From Diplonema papillatum (taxonomy: Eukaryota > Euglenozoa > Diplonemea > Diplonemida > Diplonemidae), in NCBI GenBank assembly GCA_030068145.1, contig JAPJBO010000001.1, forward strand, positions 62,001 through 126,000: DNA of 64,000 bases, read 5' to 3'. Under the pieces are notes generated by a model. That model did no database searches. It was given only the letters and a program-made list of their open reading frames with translations, and was not told where the DNA came from. Every line of letters begins with the position of its first letter. The stretch's first letter is position 1. The translations under genes and the position numbers were made by a program. Below are positions 28,962-38,167 of the stretch, in pieces.

Positions 28962-29515
28962 AGCATCTCCCTCGAATGCGCGATTAGATCTACTTTCCTG
29001 TGAAGTTCCCTTTTCCATGGTAATTGCCCAGGAGACACTGCACCGAGCAGGAAGTTTTGGAGAAGATGTTCGATCCGAGGGCTGAACCACCTTTCTACTA
29101 CTCTAACTACTCCACACTCGTGTTTTTGGGGGTTTTTGCATGAAGCATCTCCTCGGATGCGCAATTAGATCTATTTTCCTGTGAAATTCCCCTTTTTCCA
29201 TGGTAATTGCCCAGGGGACACTGTGCGAGCAGGAGATTTTTGAGAAGATGTTCGATCCGAGGGCTGAACCACCTTCCTACCACCCTAACTACTCCACAGT
29301 CGTATTTTCTGGGGGGTTTTGCATGAAGCATCTCCCTCGAATGCGCGATTAGATCTACTTTCCTGTGAAATCCCCCTTTTTCCATGGTAATTACCCAGGG
29401 GACACTGTGCCGAGCTGGAAATTCTTTGAGAAGGTGTTCGATCCGAGGGCTGAACCACCTTCCTACCACCCTAGCTACTCCACAGTAGTGTTTTTTGGGG
29501 GTTTTGCATGAGTTT
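28962..29515. repeat. ~182-bp tandem repeat, three copies
   Basis: AGCATCTCC(C)TCGAATGCGC recurs at about 28963, 29144 and 29328. Each is followed by TTAGATCTA, TTTCCATGGTAATT, GATGTTCGATCCGAGGGC and an ACTCCACA stretch. Copies differ by small indels and substitutions. Confidence 0.9.
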
Positions 29516-29787
29516 TCCAGCTGAAACGCGGTAAAAAAGCCCTCATAATTTTTGTCCCAAATTGCCCCATTGTAGCTTGCCTTGCGTGGGCCCCCCTAGT
29601 AGACTACGCATTTATTTTGTGCCGTCTGGGTTTCATTCAGTACTCTGCTTGTCTCAGCTCGTCTGTGCGTGGTTGTGCTTCCGACACCACTTCAGCCCAT
29701 TCTGTGCAAGTTCTGATTCGATGATGTGGGCGTGGGATTGTTACGGAAATGTTCCCTGTCAGTGCTGCAGCTACTCCTAAATCTTAC

Positions 29788-29880
29788 TACCGGTAGTAGC
29801 AAAAATGACTACTGTCAGTAGCAAGAATGACTACTGTCAGTAGCAAGAATGCCTAAAGTCATTCAGTAGGAAGAATAACT
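29788..29880. repeat. 22-bp tandem repeat
   Basis: AGTAGCAAGAATGACTACTG-type units repeat about 3-4 times. CTACCGGTAG at the start and the CTACTGTCAGTAG core are palindromic. Confidence 0.75.
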
Positions 29881-30340
29881 ACTATTGACAGTTGTAGAAA
29901 CTTGATATGCAGCATCTTAGCCATTTGCATGCAAATGCTCCCCACTTACGCAACAAGAGCATAGGTATGCAGCAACAACCTGCCGATAGACTGCACAAGT
30001 CGCCACCAACTACCTATTCGCACGCGTCGTAGATGCATGTATCGTTCTATTTCGGGAGCAACTCTTGAAGAAGAACGGAGCAATCTTTACGGAAGCCGCT
30101 TTAACGGGCTTGCACCGACTTGCGCCGTATGCCATCACTCGACTGGGGCCTCACGCGTCTGAAGTTGAAAAAAAGCCATTTCCCTGTAGTTTTTTAGAGG
30201 TAAAGTTCTTCGTTTTTGTTGGATTGATATGTTCGAGGTAAACGGAGCCCCAGAAACTAGTGGGCAAGGTGGGGACAAGCGTCGTTGTAACGTACTGAAA
30301 GATGCGACCGTTTTTCACTCACAACCACAGACGAATACTC
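29881..30340. other. No gene seen
   Basis: It contains a short repeat edge (TGCTCCCCACTTACGCAAC, about 29938) shared with 1520. Otherwise unremarkable. Confidence 0.35.
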
Positions 30341-31145
30341 CCCCTAGCCTAGGCCTGTGGTGGCTGCGTACGCGTACGCACCAGTTTTTCGAAAATCGGC
30401 GTACGCGTACGCGTACGCATACGTACGCGCGGACGCGTACGGCACCCAAAGCCGTACCATGCGGTAGGGGTTCAGCACGTCTACCTTCTGACGTTACTAC
30501 CCTGTGTTTCCCGAGCAAGAACCAAGAAACCCCACGAGGAAGTTCACTACGATTCCTCACTCCTTGTCATCAATGAGACAAGCCCGACAAGGCGTTTGCC
30601 AGCCAGCTTCTGAAGTACTGACTTCTCGCTCCCTAAATGTTACTACCACATGGCGACAGCGTCCCCTCCGTGCAGAACTTGCACTTGACTTCCTTCATAC
30701 CCTTCCCCAGGTCTTCCACGAGTGAACCCGCTCGTTCTTGGGCCTCTTTGCTGCTTATGGAGCTAGCTTTTCGACCGCCTTTGGAGCTGGCTTCGCGAGC
30801 ATGTTTCTTCCTGTTGGGTATATATATATATATACATATACGTTTATTGCAGTTTACTGAGGGAATTGGCACATCGAATTGTCATCAGTGCTCGTATCCA
30901 AAACCGGACCACTCCAACAGGAGGTGGGTCGGTTGATCGTGGTGCGTAAAACGTAAAACAATTTCCCACCCTCCCTTGCCCCCGGATGATCGTCTTGCCA
31001 TGCCAATTCCTCCTGTACCCACTTGGTTGAGTACTGCCGGTGACTACGTATATGTGCGTACGCGTACGCCAAAAAAAAATCGGCGTACGCGTACGCGTAC
31101 GCCTACGTACGGCCGTATGCTGACAGCATTGGCCTAGGCTAGGGG
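30341..31145. mobile_element. TIR element with CGTACG subterminal arrays
   Basis: An 805-bp unit with perfect 15-bp terminal inverted repeats: CCCCTAGCCTAGGCC at 30341-30355 and its reverse complement at 31131-31145. Close inside each end are clusters of GCGTACGCGTACGC with poly-A/T spacers (30365-30440 and 31050-31112), which can fold on themselves and on each other. A (TA)n run lies at about 30820. No transposase or clear target duplication is seen, so it is a non-autonomous MITE-like element. Confidence 0.75.
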
Positions 31146-31347
31146 TGGAGAGTCAAAAAAGCTCACGCCCGTCCTTTCCTTGTTTTGACGATGTGCACTG
31201 CATGGAATTGCACCGACACAAATTCGCATTTTTCTTTCGGGTGTGCCTTGATGGGGGCACCCTTTTGTGGAGCCGTTGATACCTTGGGGTAGGTCCAAAG
31301 TGCGCAGGCTCGAGCGCAAGAGAGGGGGAGGGGGAATGCAACAATAA

Positions 31348-33010
31348 TTGAGCCAACTCACCTACGACCTGAGCTCGATTATGCGGTGCAGATTATCGCC
31401 ACAGATTCTTTGCATTAGGGCTGACTATTTTATTTTGGCTCGCGCTCGCGCGCGCCCGAATTTTTGCGAAACCTCGACAAAAAAAAAATAGTTTGGGAAA
31501 AAAAAATAGTTTGTGCAGGGTCGACATGACAACTCGGACGACTCCGCCACTTCTGGTCACCTGTGGACCACTTCGGGCACTCGGAAATGTTTGAGTTATC
31601 TCGGACGCAAAAGTCCCCGCCTGGGAATACCTGCAAACTGCAGACACGACTCCAATGACGGCCAGTACCAGGTGCCCAGCCAAAAGGGATCTCAACCATT
31701 GTTGTTGGGGCAGCCCCAGGGCTGGCTGTTTTTGGCATGGCAAGAAACTATGCCTTGAACGATGCACGGTCGTGCAAGAAAATGAGAACCCTTCAAGAAA
31801 AGTCACAAGACTTTCAATTCTGTGGTGCAGACGATGCCCATTGGAGCACCTGTGCAGCACTCCCGGCTGACACTACTACATAGGAAGGAAGGTAGGGAAA
31901 CGAGAACTGCTTGCAAGCGAGTCGGATGAGCCTGTGCTCTGTTTGTGTGGAAAGCCATCTAACTGCGATTGACTGAGGCTGAGGGGCGAAGAAGAACCCC
32001 TTGTTGTGAGACTGTACCTGGCGCGGAATCTGGGGTCATGGGACGATGGGCCCTACTACTGCTGGCACTGGGCTCGTGAGCTTGCCCATCCTTTTGGACG
32101 CATCTGCCACACTGTGGGCACCTTCTAGGCTGTGGAACTGCTTATTCGCATTGTTTCCTTCCAGTTTCCTGGCATCTGCAATGAACTTCACGAAGCCGGG
32201 AGCGTCGACAGTCGTTGCACAGATTCATGCACAGTGGAGTACTCTTCTCCCTGCAGGGTCCCTACCGACAGCGTACTAGGATGGCAACCACCGGTGGCCC
32301 CCCATGGTGGTCGACCCTTCTGCAAACCCGAGCACTTCCCCTGGGGATGCATCTGTGCGAGGTCCTTCAGCAATCGAGAGGTCCAAAGCAAGCAGCCAAC
32401 CTCGAGCATGTGCCAAAAGACACAAACTGGATCCATCGACGCCAACTTCACATCTATGATCTCTCTCCACGTCCGCTTCTACGTATCTCGTTGGCTTCAT
32501 GGGAACCACGGGAAGTCCATGTGGACTCGCTGTTCATCAGCAAATCCCCAGCAACGGTGTACCATGTGCCTGCTGGTCTTGTCCTTTCGATACTTTGTGA
32601 ACTCGTGTTGGCGTTATCGATATGTCTTCGGATTATTTTAAGGGATTGAACTTAAAATGCATCCGAGAAGGGTGAATGCCAACCCAAGATTGGACTCAGG
32701 GCTCGAATGGCACCGCGGCCAGGTGTCCGTCAAACTATTTTTTTTTTTTGTAATTTTCTGCCCTATTATTTGTTTTTTAGCGCGCGCGCCCAGATTTTGA
32801 GGTGCCCGAGCGCGAGCCAAAAATAAAAAATAGTCAGCCCTTATAACTTCAACGTTTACGCGGCGATTACACTTGAATACGCTCACCTTTTCGCTCGATT
32901 ACGCTTTACAAGACTGCAACGGAGCGATGCAGATTATCGATTCTTTGCATTCTAACCCAAACTACAAGGCTCGACAACGGTCGATCGGGCAGAGGGGTGA
33001 AATGGCTCAA
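31348..33010 (+). mobile_element. Second GATTACA-type element, interrupted
   Basis: The left end TTGAGCCAACTCACC is at 31348 and the right end GGTGAAATGGCTCAA at about 32996-33010. GCAGATTATCG and ATTCTTTGCATT lie near both sides (31388-31416 and 32928-32954), as at the 3' end of 21550-24455. The coding region is absent, and the copy is split by the insertion at 31418-32840. Confidence 0.6.
31418..32840. mobile_element. Harbinger-like TIR element, TTA duplication
   Basis: 1,423 bp. The left end GGGCTGACTATTTT, followed by TGGCTCGCGCTCG, is mirrored at the right by CGAGCGCGAGCCA and AAATAGTCAGCCC. TTA flanks both ends (31415-31417 and 32841-32843), the 3-bp duplication typical of PIF/Harbinger elements. 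CGCGCGCGC tracts lie inside both ends. No transposase frame is recognised, so it is non-autonomous or decayed. Confidence 0.8.
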
Positions 33011-33789
33011 GTAAATGTCGTTTTGAGAGGGAAATGAAAAAGCAAAAAAGTGTTCTTTGTGACGTGCTTCCCTTATCCCCCTGCAACCCAGTAGTTCGGG
33101 CGACGGTCGCGCGTGCAAGCAGCTCACGAGCGAGTAAGTGATAGCGGCCCCGTTCGTTCGTTTTCGCTCGATCAGTTCTAAAAGGATCGTGGTCACCTTT
33201 TGTCTTAATGACAATGGACGGCCTCTCTTGGCCTTTGGTTCGTTAACGTCGATCGGTTCACTCCGACTTCCGCCCAGAGCGTGCGCAATGGTAGTTGCTT
33301 TTTTTCGTACAGCGTGCGAGCGCGAGTGGCCGTTCGTCTTCTTTTGCCTGGCATGCTGTTGCACTTCTGCATCCCTCCTGTGAGTCCTGGACAGCAACAA
33401 GCTCACCTATTTTAAGGTCTCTTTCCTCCGAGCTGTACTTCCCGCGCTTTTTTGCGGAGCGTTCTGCGGTGTTCCTCATGCGGATATCTGATTGATATCT
33501 CTGGTTCGTTTTTTGCTGCATGGCACTGATACATAGCCTTATTTGACCATTTCTTACACCCCGGACTTCAGCAGCCATATACTAAGTCAGTGAGGAGTGA
33601 AAAAGTGCGGTAGTGCCACTCCCGCATTGAGGGGGTCCCACTCCCGCATTGAAGGAGTGAGGCCGACCGCACAAATGACCGCAACCACCATCGCAATCCG
33701 GAGTGGGTGTCCGGGGTGTACATCAAGAGAGCCGAACAGAAAGTCCCGTCCGGGTAAAGCAGCTACTGCTGTGCGGGCATTTAGAGGAG
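33011..33789. other. No gene; short 25-bp duplication
   Basis: Short frames on both strands look random. At 33615-33655 CCACTCCCGCATTGA occurs twice in tandem. Confidence 0.4.
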
Positions 33790-33985
33790 ACATAAATTCG
33801 AAAAGAAAAAATCCGGAAAAATATCCAAATGTTCCGCGGAAGGCCGTTTTATCCAAAATATTTCCTTGAACGGGAAAAACACGCAGTCTTTTATCCCCGA
33901 GGGTTTATTATCCCGCAATCGAACCAGGTTGTAATACATAAGCACATACACACCTTCTCCGGTAGCTCCCGGCTCAGCCGACTCT
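33790..33985. repeat. Repeat related to carboxypeptidase intron start
   Basis: CGGGAAAAACACGCAGTCTT and TTATCCCCGAGGGTTTATTA (33869-33912) resemble the first 60 bases of both carboxypeptidase introns. GGCTCAGCCGACT (33970) is shared with 41080 in intron 2. The preceding ATATCCAAAT stretch resembles 20565-20700. This suggests the intron edges derive from a dispersed element. Confidence 0.5.
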
Positions 33986-34143
33986 CGCGGCCTTCTTAAA
34001 AGGGCCCCGACGCACGCCTGCGTCCTCTCCATCCAACCCTCTGCTTTTCTTCTCTCTCTGTATCTCCAAGTTCTCCCCTCGTGCTGGCGCGAAGCGAGGT
34101 CCGTCGCTGCTAGCGGGCCCAGAGAAGGGAAATAAAATACCTA

Positions 34144-34224
34144 CCCCCCCCCCGTGTTTAAGATCGCCCCCCCAAAAAAACCGATCTTATACACGGGGGG
34201 GGACGATCTTAAACACGGGGGGGG
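34144..34224. repeat. C-run/G-run palindrome
   Basis: A C run followed by GTGTTTAAGATCG (34144-34166) is mirrored by CGATCTTAAACAC and a G run (34204-34224). A third partial copy, CCGATCTTATACACGGGGGG, lies in the loop. The runs could form i-motif and G-quadruplex structures. Confidence 0.75.
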
Positions 34225-34289
34225 ACAAAAACACCCCAAAATTTTTTCCCCGCTGCGCGGGGCCTTGAACCCCCCCCACCCCTCCATTC

Positions 34290-34460
34290 AAACCAGACTA
34301 CACCGCTGTCCTGTCTGCAGACACTCAGGTTCCGCGCTGATGATGGTCCGCCTTATGTGTCCGTGGCTTAGAGGACCGAAACACGGCGCAGACGGGACCA
34401 GTGCGGTGTTGAGGACATACCCATTCCAAGCACGTTCTTGCAATCCCCCCACCCCCCAGT
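34290..34460. repeat. Dispersed repeat shared with 46690-46985
   Basis: CTGCAGACACTCAGGTTCCG (34315) matches 46940-46962 in the same orientation. CCATTCCAAGCACG (34420) matches 46722-46736 in the opposite orientation. The element has been rearranged in at least one copy. Confidence 0.45.
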
Positions 34461-34494
34461 GCTGATGCTAAGGCCCCTAAACTCGGCATCGTTG

Positions 34495-35305
34495 TCAGCC
34501 GGACGGCAAGTGGGGCCCTTTTGAGGCTGTTTTTGGGGTGTTTCCCAGAGGAGTAAACGTTGCTTCCGTTTGTTTGGGCTTTCTTTTGTGAAAGTCAGGG
34601 TGCAAAGACGAGCCTGCCCACAGAGCACTTTTGAAGGCAGAATCTATGTCTGCATCTGTGATTGCCAAGTATGAGTCCGCGAGCCACTTGCACACCTCGT
34701 CACGGGTTGGCGCAGGAAGCTTCGCACTGTTTTCTGCAACAAGCTGTTGCGAGGACCAGTCTATCCACTTGGAACGAAGAAGTCGTCGCACCTTCAGATT
34801 GCAGGCGCTCTGGTCGCCAACATTCAAGTGACCTGACGTGTTCGGAGGTACAATGAACACCAGCCAGCCCCGCGATCTCGCCTCCTTCACGACAGGAATG
34901 CTGTAGTGCGACTTGTACCCATCCACCATAACGAGAAGCCCATACTTCCCTGAGGGGAAGCTGGGTAATGTACAGCTGTACTCGAGCATTACTTCGTAGT
35001 CGCACACCTTCTTTTTGGCACGTGAAGTGCACGTTGATGTCGTGCTTGTGCCTGTTCTGGTAAAACGTGGGGCGGCCCCGTCCTTCCGTGATAGTGTGTG
35101 GCCCCTGCCAAACAACAAGTGGGTCCATCCTCACCTTTTCCGACACAGAGATGTTTCTTTGGGTGTGCTCCACGTGCACCCCCCAGCTCAGGATAGCTGT
35201 CATGTTCCGCTTCTCGTTTCCAGCGGTGCATGCTCTGACCCGGGGCTCCACACTCTTTACTGAGCACACCGTGGACTTCGCCAAATCTTCCATTGCGTGT
35301 ATCAC
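34495..35305 (-). pseudogene. Decayed DDE_1 (pogo-like) transposase
   Basis: Read on the minus strand, the frame at 35118-34495 carries GLLVMVDGYKSHYSIPVV, a WLVFIVPPNTSGHLNVGD segment and NLKVRRLLRSKW. This is the order of Asp-Gly-x-x-x-His, Pro-Pro-x-Thr-x-x-Leu-x-x-x-Asp and Lys-x-x-x-R seen in DDE_1 (pogo/Fot) transposases. The upstream portion lies in another frame (35305 to about 34990, with ILSWGVHVEHTQRN and VRMDPLVVWQGPH), so at least one frameshift separates the halves. No HTH DNA-binding region and no terminal repeats were recognised. It sits antisense inside the carboxypeptidase intron. Confidence 0.65.
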
Positions 35306-35759
35306 TTCGAATCTCTTCGAGTGAACGACCGCATGGATCGCTTGGCGGGCAAGCGAAATACCCGAGTCTGTTCCTGAGAGCTGGAGAGTGGCATATGAGC
35401 CAATCCTCCTTGTTGTTATCTTGTGTGTTCGCCGGAAACGCGACCACCAAGTTTCTAGATTCTTTGGCGGGTCCAGGTTTTCTGATGCCCTTCGTTCCCC
35501 TCATATTCGTGCTGCGACGAGAGGCTCTTCTCCGTGAGACGGGTGTGTCAACTTCAATGAACTCAATAGGACGGCCAGGATCAAATACCCCTTGATTCCC
35601 CTTTCTGCAGTCGTTTTGCATTCGGAAGACCAGCACAAGGAAAAAAACCGCAACTTACCACGGGCAACCAAGGATCTGTGTATCTCCCAATTTGGGGCCC
35701 AAGAGATATTTTTCCCGCCAGAACCTCCCAGAGAAAAAGCAGTGCTTTATATATGGGTC

Positions 35760-36037
35760 TGGGGCTCGGGGCCACCCCGAGCGCGAAAAAAAAAAATTGA
35801 ATTCATTTTGGGCTGGGGGTTGGGGTAGGGCCGGGGTTGGGGTAGGGCCGGGTCACTACCAACCGGGATCAGCGGGGGTGAGCCACAGGGGTGGGACGAA
35901 GCCATGGCGAAGCCATGGCGAAGTCATGGCGAAAGCCATGGCGAAGCCGTGGGGGCAGGAAGAGTAAAAAGGAGGCGGGGAAAGAGGAGGCAGGAGGGCC
36001 AGGGGCGGGAGGGCCAAAGGGGGTGGTGGGAGGCGAG
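35760..36037. repeat. GGGTAGGGCC and GAAGCCATGGC short repeats
   Basis: GGGGTTGGGGTAGGGCCGG is repeated at 35815-35850. GGCGAAGCCATGGCGAAG-type 12-bp units repeat about five times at 35898-35950. A G/A-rich tract follows to 36037. Confidence 0.8.
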
Positions 36038-36350
36038 ACGTTGACTACCAAATTTAATTAAATTTGGGATCGGAAACTGAACGTTGACTGCCAATTCTAT
36101 TTAAATTTGGATCCAAAATTGAACGTTGACTACCAATTCTAATTAAATTTGGGATCGGAAATTGGACGTTGACTACCAATTCTATTTAAATTGGGATTCA
36201 AAATTGAACGTTGACTACCAATTCTAATTAAATTTGGAATCCGAAATTGGATGTTGACTACCAATTCTAATTAAATTTGGAATCCGAAATTCGATGTTGA
36301 CTACCAATTCTAATTAAAATTGAGATCGGAAATTGAACGTTGACCAGGGC
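36038..36350. repeat. ~43-bp AT-rich tandem repeat
   Basis: About seven units beginning GTTGACTACCAATTCTAATT, with AAATTTGG(G)ATC and GAAATTG in each. Two sub-types (TTCTATTT and TTCTAATT) alternate in the first four units. Confidence 0.9.
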
Positions 36351-36354
36351 TTAC

Positions 36355-36570
36355 GCTCCACGTGTGGAACGTGTGGATTTCCACACGTTAATTTTTTTCG
36401 GATTTTATTTCCCCACGTGTGCTTCCACGTGTGGATCCACAGGTACCACATGTGGATTTTGGTTTAATTTTTCCCCCACATGTGCTTGCCACAGGTTGGT
36501 CCACATGCAGAAGAGTCTAGGCCCACAAGTCGCCAAGGCCGCACAGCCATGTGTCGCCAAGTCCGGTAGC
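36355..36570. repeat. Cluster of CCACRTGTGG palindromes
   Basis: At least eight occurrences of CACGTGTGG, CCACACGT or CCACATGTGG half or full palindromes in about 210 bp, spaced by T-rich sequence. E-box/G-box cores (CACGTG) are included. It may be the subterminal array of a MITE or a protein-binding cluster. Confidence 0.6.
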
Positions 36571-37301
36571 ACGTGTGGCCCTATTTACGCTCTTTTTGGG
36601 CAAAATCCAAGATCCTATTTACGTTTTTTTGCACTTTTCCCGCCTGTTTTTGCACCCGTTTTGGATCGTAGCTACACTGAGAGAGTGAAAGATTTCGGAC
36701 GGAGGAATGTCGGACTCTTCGCGCTTTCGCTTTCTTTCTGTCGTCTGTGCTAAGGAGGTTGTACCAGCACTGCCGCTAAGATCATCACCATCGGAAGTTT
36801 GTCTCCAACAGGAACTCGAATTGGCTTTGTGTCAACGCTTGCCAATATAAAGCTAAGACCTTCAGAGGCTCCTAGCTTGGTCACAAAACATTTCTGAATA
36901 GTTCTTCAAACGAAGAAATCGAGCCGAGCCACACGGCATGCTATGTCTGTTTTGCTTTCCGGACTGTGGTAACTTGTCTCTTGCACTCTGATGAATGATC
37001 ATATCATATGCGGCCCTGGCGGTCATCGAAGTAATGGAGTATTTATCATCCCCTTCTTCGGCTCGCGTAGCGAGCCGGAAAAAACGGTATGATAAACCCA
37101 ATTCCCCCACTCGCGTAAGCCCGAAGAAACGGGTATGCCTGTCATGTGCAGACATCCAAGCCAGCTTGCTCCCTCCTCCACCAGTTCTTCGAAAGACCTG
37201 CATGGGCCTGCTTGGGTGGCCTTCAGGTGGCATCTTGTACACAAGATATGTGCTGATAACGTACTGATTCAGCATGTGTACAAAGAGAAACTAAAAGAAT
37301 T
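36571..37301. other. No gene seen
   Basis: Short frames only. AAACCCAATTCCCCCACTCG at about 37096 has an imperfect inverted partner at about 37540-37557 (CGAGTGGGGGGGGTTTA), so it may be the outer arm of the foldback element at 37302. Confidence 0.4.
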
Positions 37302-37526
37302 AACGTGCTGAAATCAGTACGTTTAGCATGCTGAACGTAAGGCCTGGCTGTAGCCTGGTGCAAAAAAAGTGCAAAAAAAAAAGTGCAAATAAAAGTGTTT
37401 GGGCAAAATCTCTATTTACATTCACGCTTTAGGGCCACACCTGTCCGGTAGTGAGGCTTTTTTTTTGCACCAGGCTACAGCCAGGCCTTACGTTCAGCAT
37501 GCTAAACGTACTGATTTCAGCACGTT
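37302..37526. mobile_element. Foldback element, 67-bp perfect arms
   Basis: 37302-37368 is the exact reverse complement of 37460-37526. The arms begin AACGTGCTGAAATCAGTACG and end GCAAAAAAA; the loop is 91 nt. Each arm itself contains palindromic pieces (GTAC, GCATGC, AGGCCT). The absence of mismatches implies recent origin or correction. No coding capacity. Confidence 0.9.
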
Positions 37527-37819
37527 TTGTAACTATACGCGAGTGGGGGGGGTTTAGCTTGTTTGCAAGATACGCGCTCGACAAAGTGACGGACGGCATC
37601 GCCGCGGCACGTGTCTTCCTGCGGGTGGCACGCTGACAGGCTGCCTGGGGGTTCCGAACATAGATTGTCTTGAAAAAGTCAGCGGGTGCCAATGCAGAAC
37701 CCATCACTGGGTCGCATGAACCGGAAACGCTTCACGTGGGACGATCACGAAAAGCAGGGATGGTCTCTTGCATCGGGCCTTCCCGTTATCCCCTGGCATT
37801 GTCACCACCACTCACTCAG

Positions 37820-38167
37820 GTCACGGTCGAGTTCACGCGTGACTGGATGGTCAACTACCAGACGCTGGTCCGTGACTTGCTGGCGGGTGGAGTCAGGACG
37901 CTGATCTACGCCGGAGATGTCGACTTCATCTGCAACTGGCTCGGAAACAGGGCGTGGACCCTCGCTCTCAACTGGCCGCACAAGGCTGCATTCAACGCAG
38001 CCCCCGAGAAGCCGTGGGCCGTCGACGGGAAGACGGCTGGCGTCGCCAGAACCGCAAACGGTCTCACCTTCCTGCAGGTTCACAACGCCGGGCACATGGT
38101 CCCCCACGACCAGCCCGCAGTTGCTTTGGAGATGGTGGACTCGTTCCTCTTTGGCCGTGAGATCTAG
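37820..38167 (+). CDS. Serine carboxypeptidase copy 1, exon 2
   Basis: 116 codons including TAG, following CACTCACTCAG|GTCACG. It completes the enzyme begun at 19507-20502. VTVEFTRDWMVNY leads to YAGDVDFICNWLGN, with catalytic Asp367, and then HNAGHMVPHDQP, with catalytic His424, ending FGREI. With Ser172 in exon 1 the catalytic triad is complete, so the gene should encode an active protease provided the 17.3-kb intron is removed. It differs from 44578-44925 at only two noticed positions near the end (both silent). Confidence 0.95.
   Translation, partial: VTVEFTRDWMVNYQTLVRDLLAGGVRTLIYAGDVDFICNWLGNRAWTLALNWPHKAAFNAAPEKPWAVDGKTAGVARTANGLTFLQVHNAGHMVPHDQPAVALEMVDSFLFGREI

Larger units (their letters stand above)
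21223..29599. mobile_element. Possible 8.4-kb TIR-bounded unit
   Basis: CTAGGGGGGCCCACG at 21223-21237 is matched by its exact reverse complement at 29585-29599. Just inside, GGGACAAAAATTAT at 21253 is mirrored by ATAATTTTTGTCCC at about 29545-29558. ACTACG occurs just outside both ends. This could be one large composite element or two solitary inverted copies; no transposase was found. Confidence 0.4.
20503..37819 (+). other. 17.3-kb intron of carboxypeptidase copy 1
   Basis: It begins GTGTGTTTTTTGG and ends CACTCACTCAG. The first ~57 and last ~60 bases match the copy 2 intron; everything between differs apart from one diverged repeat (33880-33985). It holds most of the window's transposons and the 41-bp minisatellite. 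Confidence 0.8.

Noticed and set aside
30341..31145. Target-site duplication around the CGTACG element
   Set aside because: The bases next to the two ends do not match each other over any 2-9 bp length.
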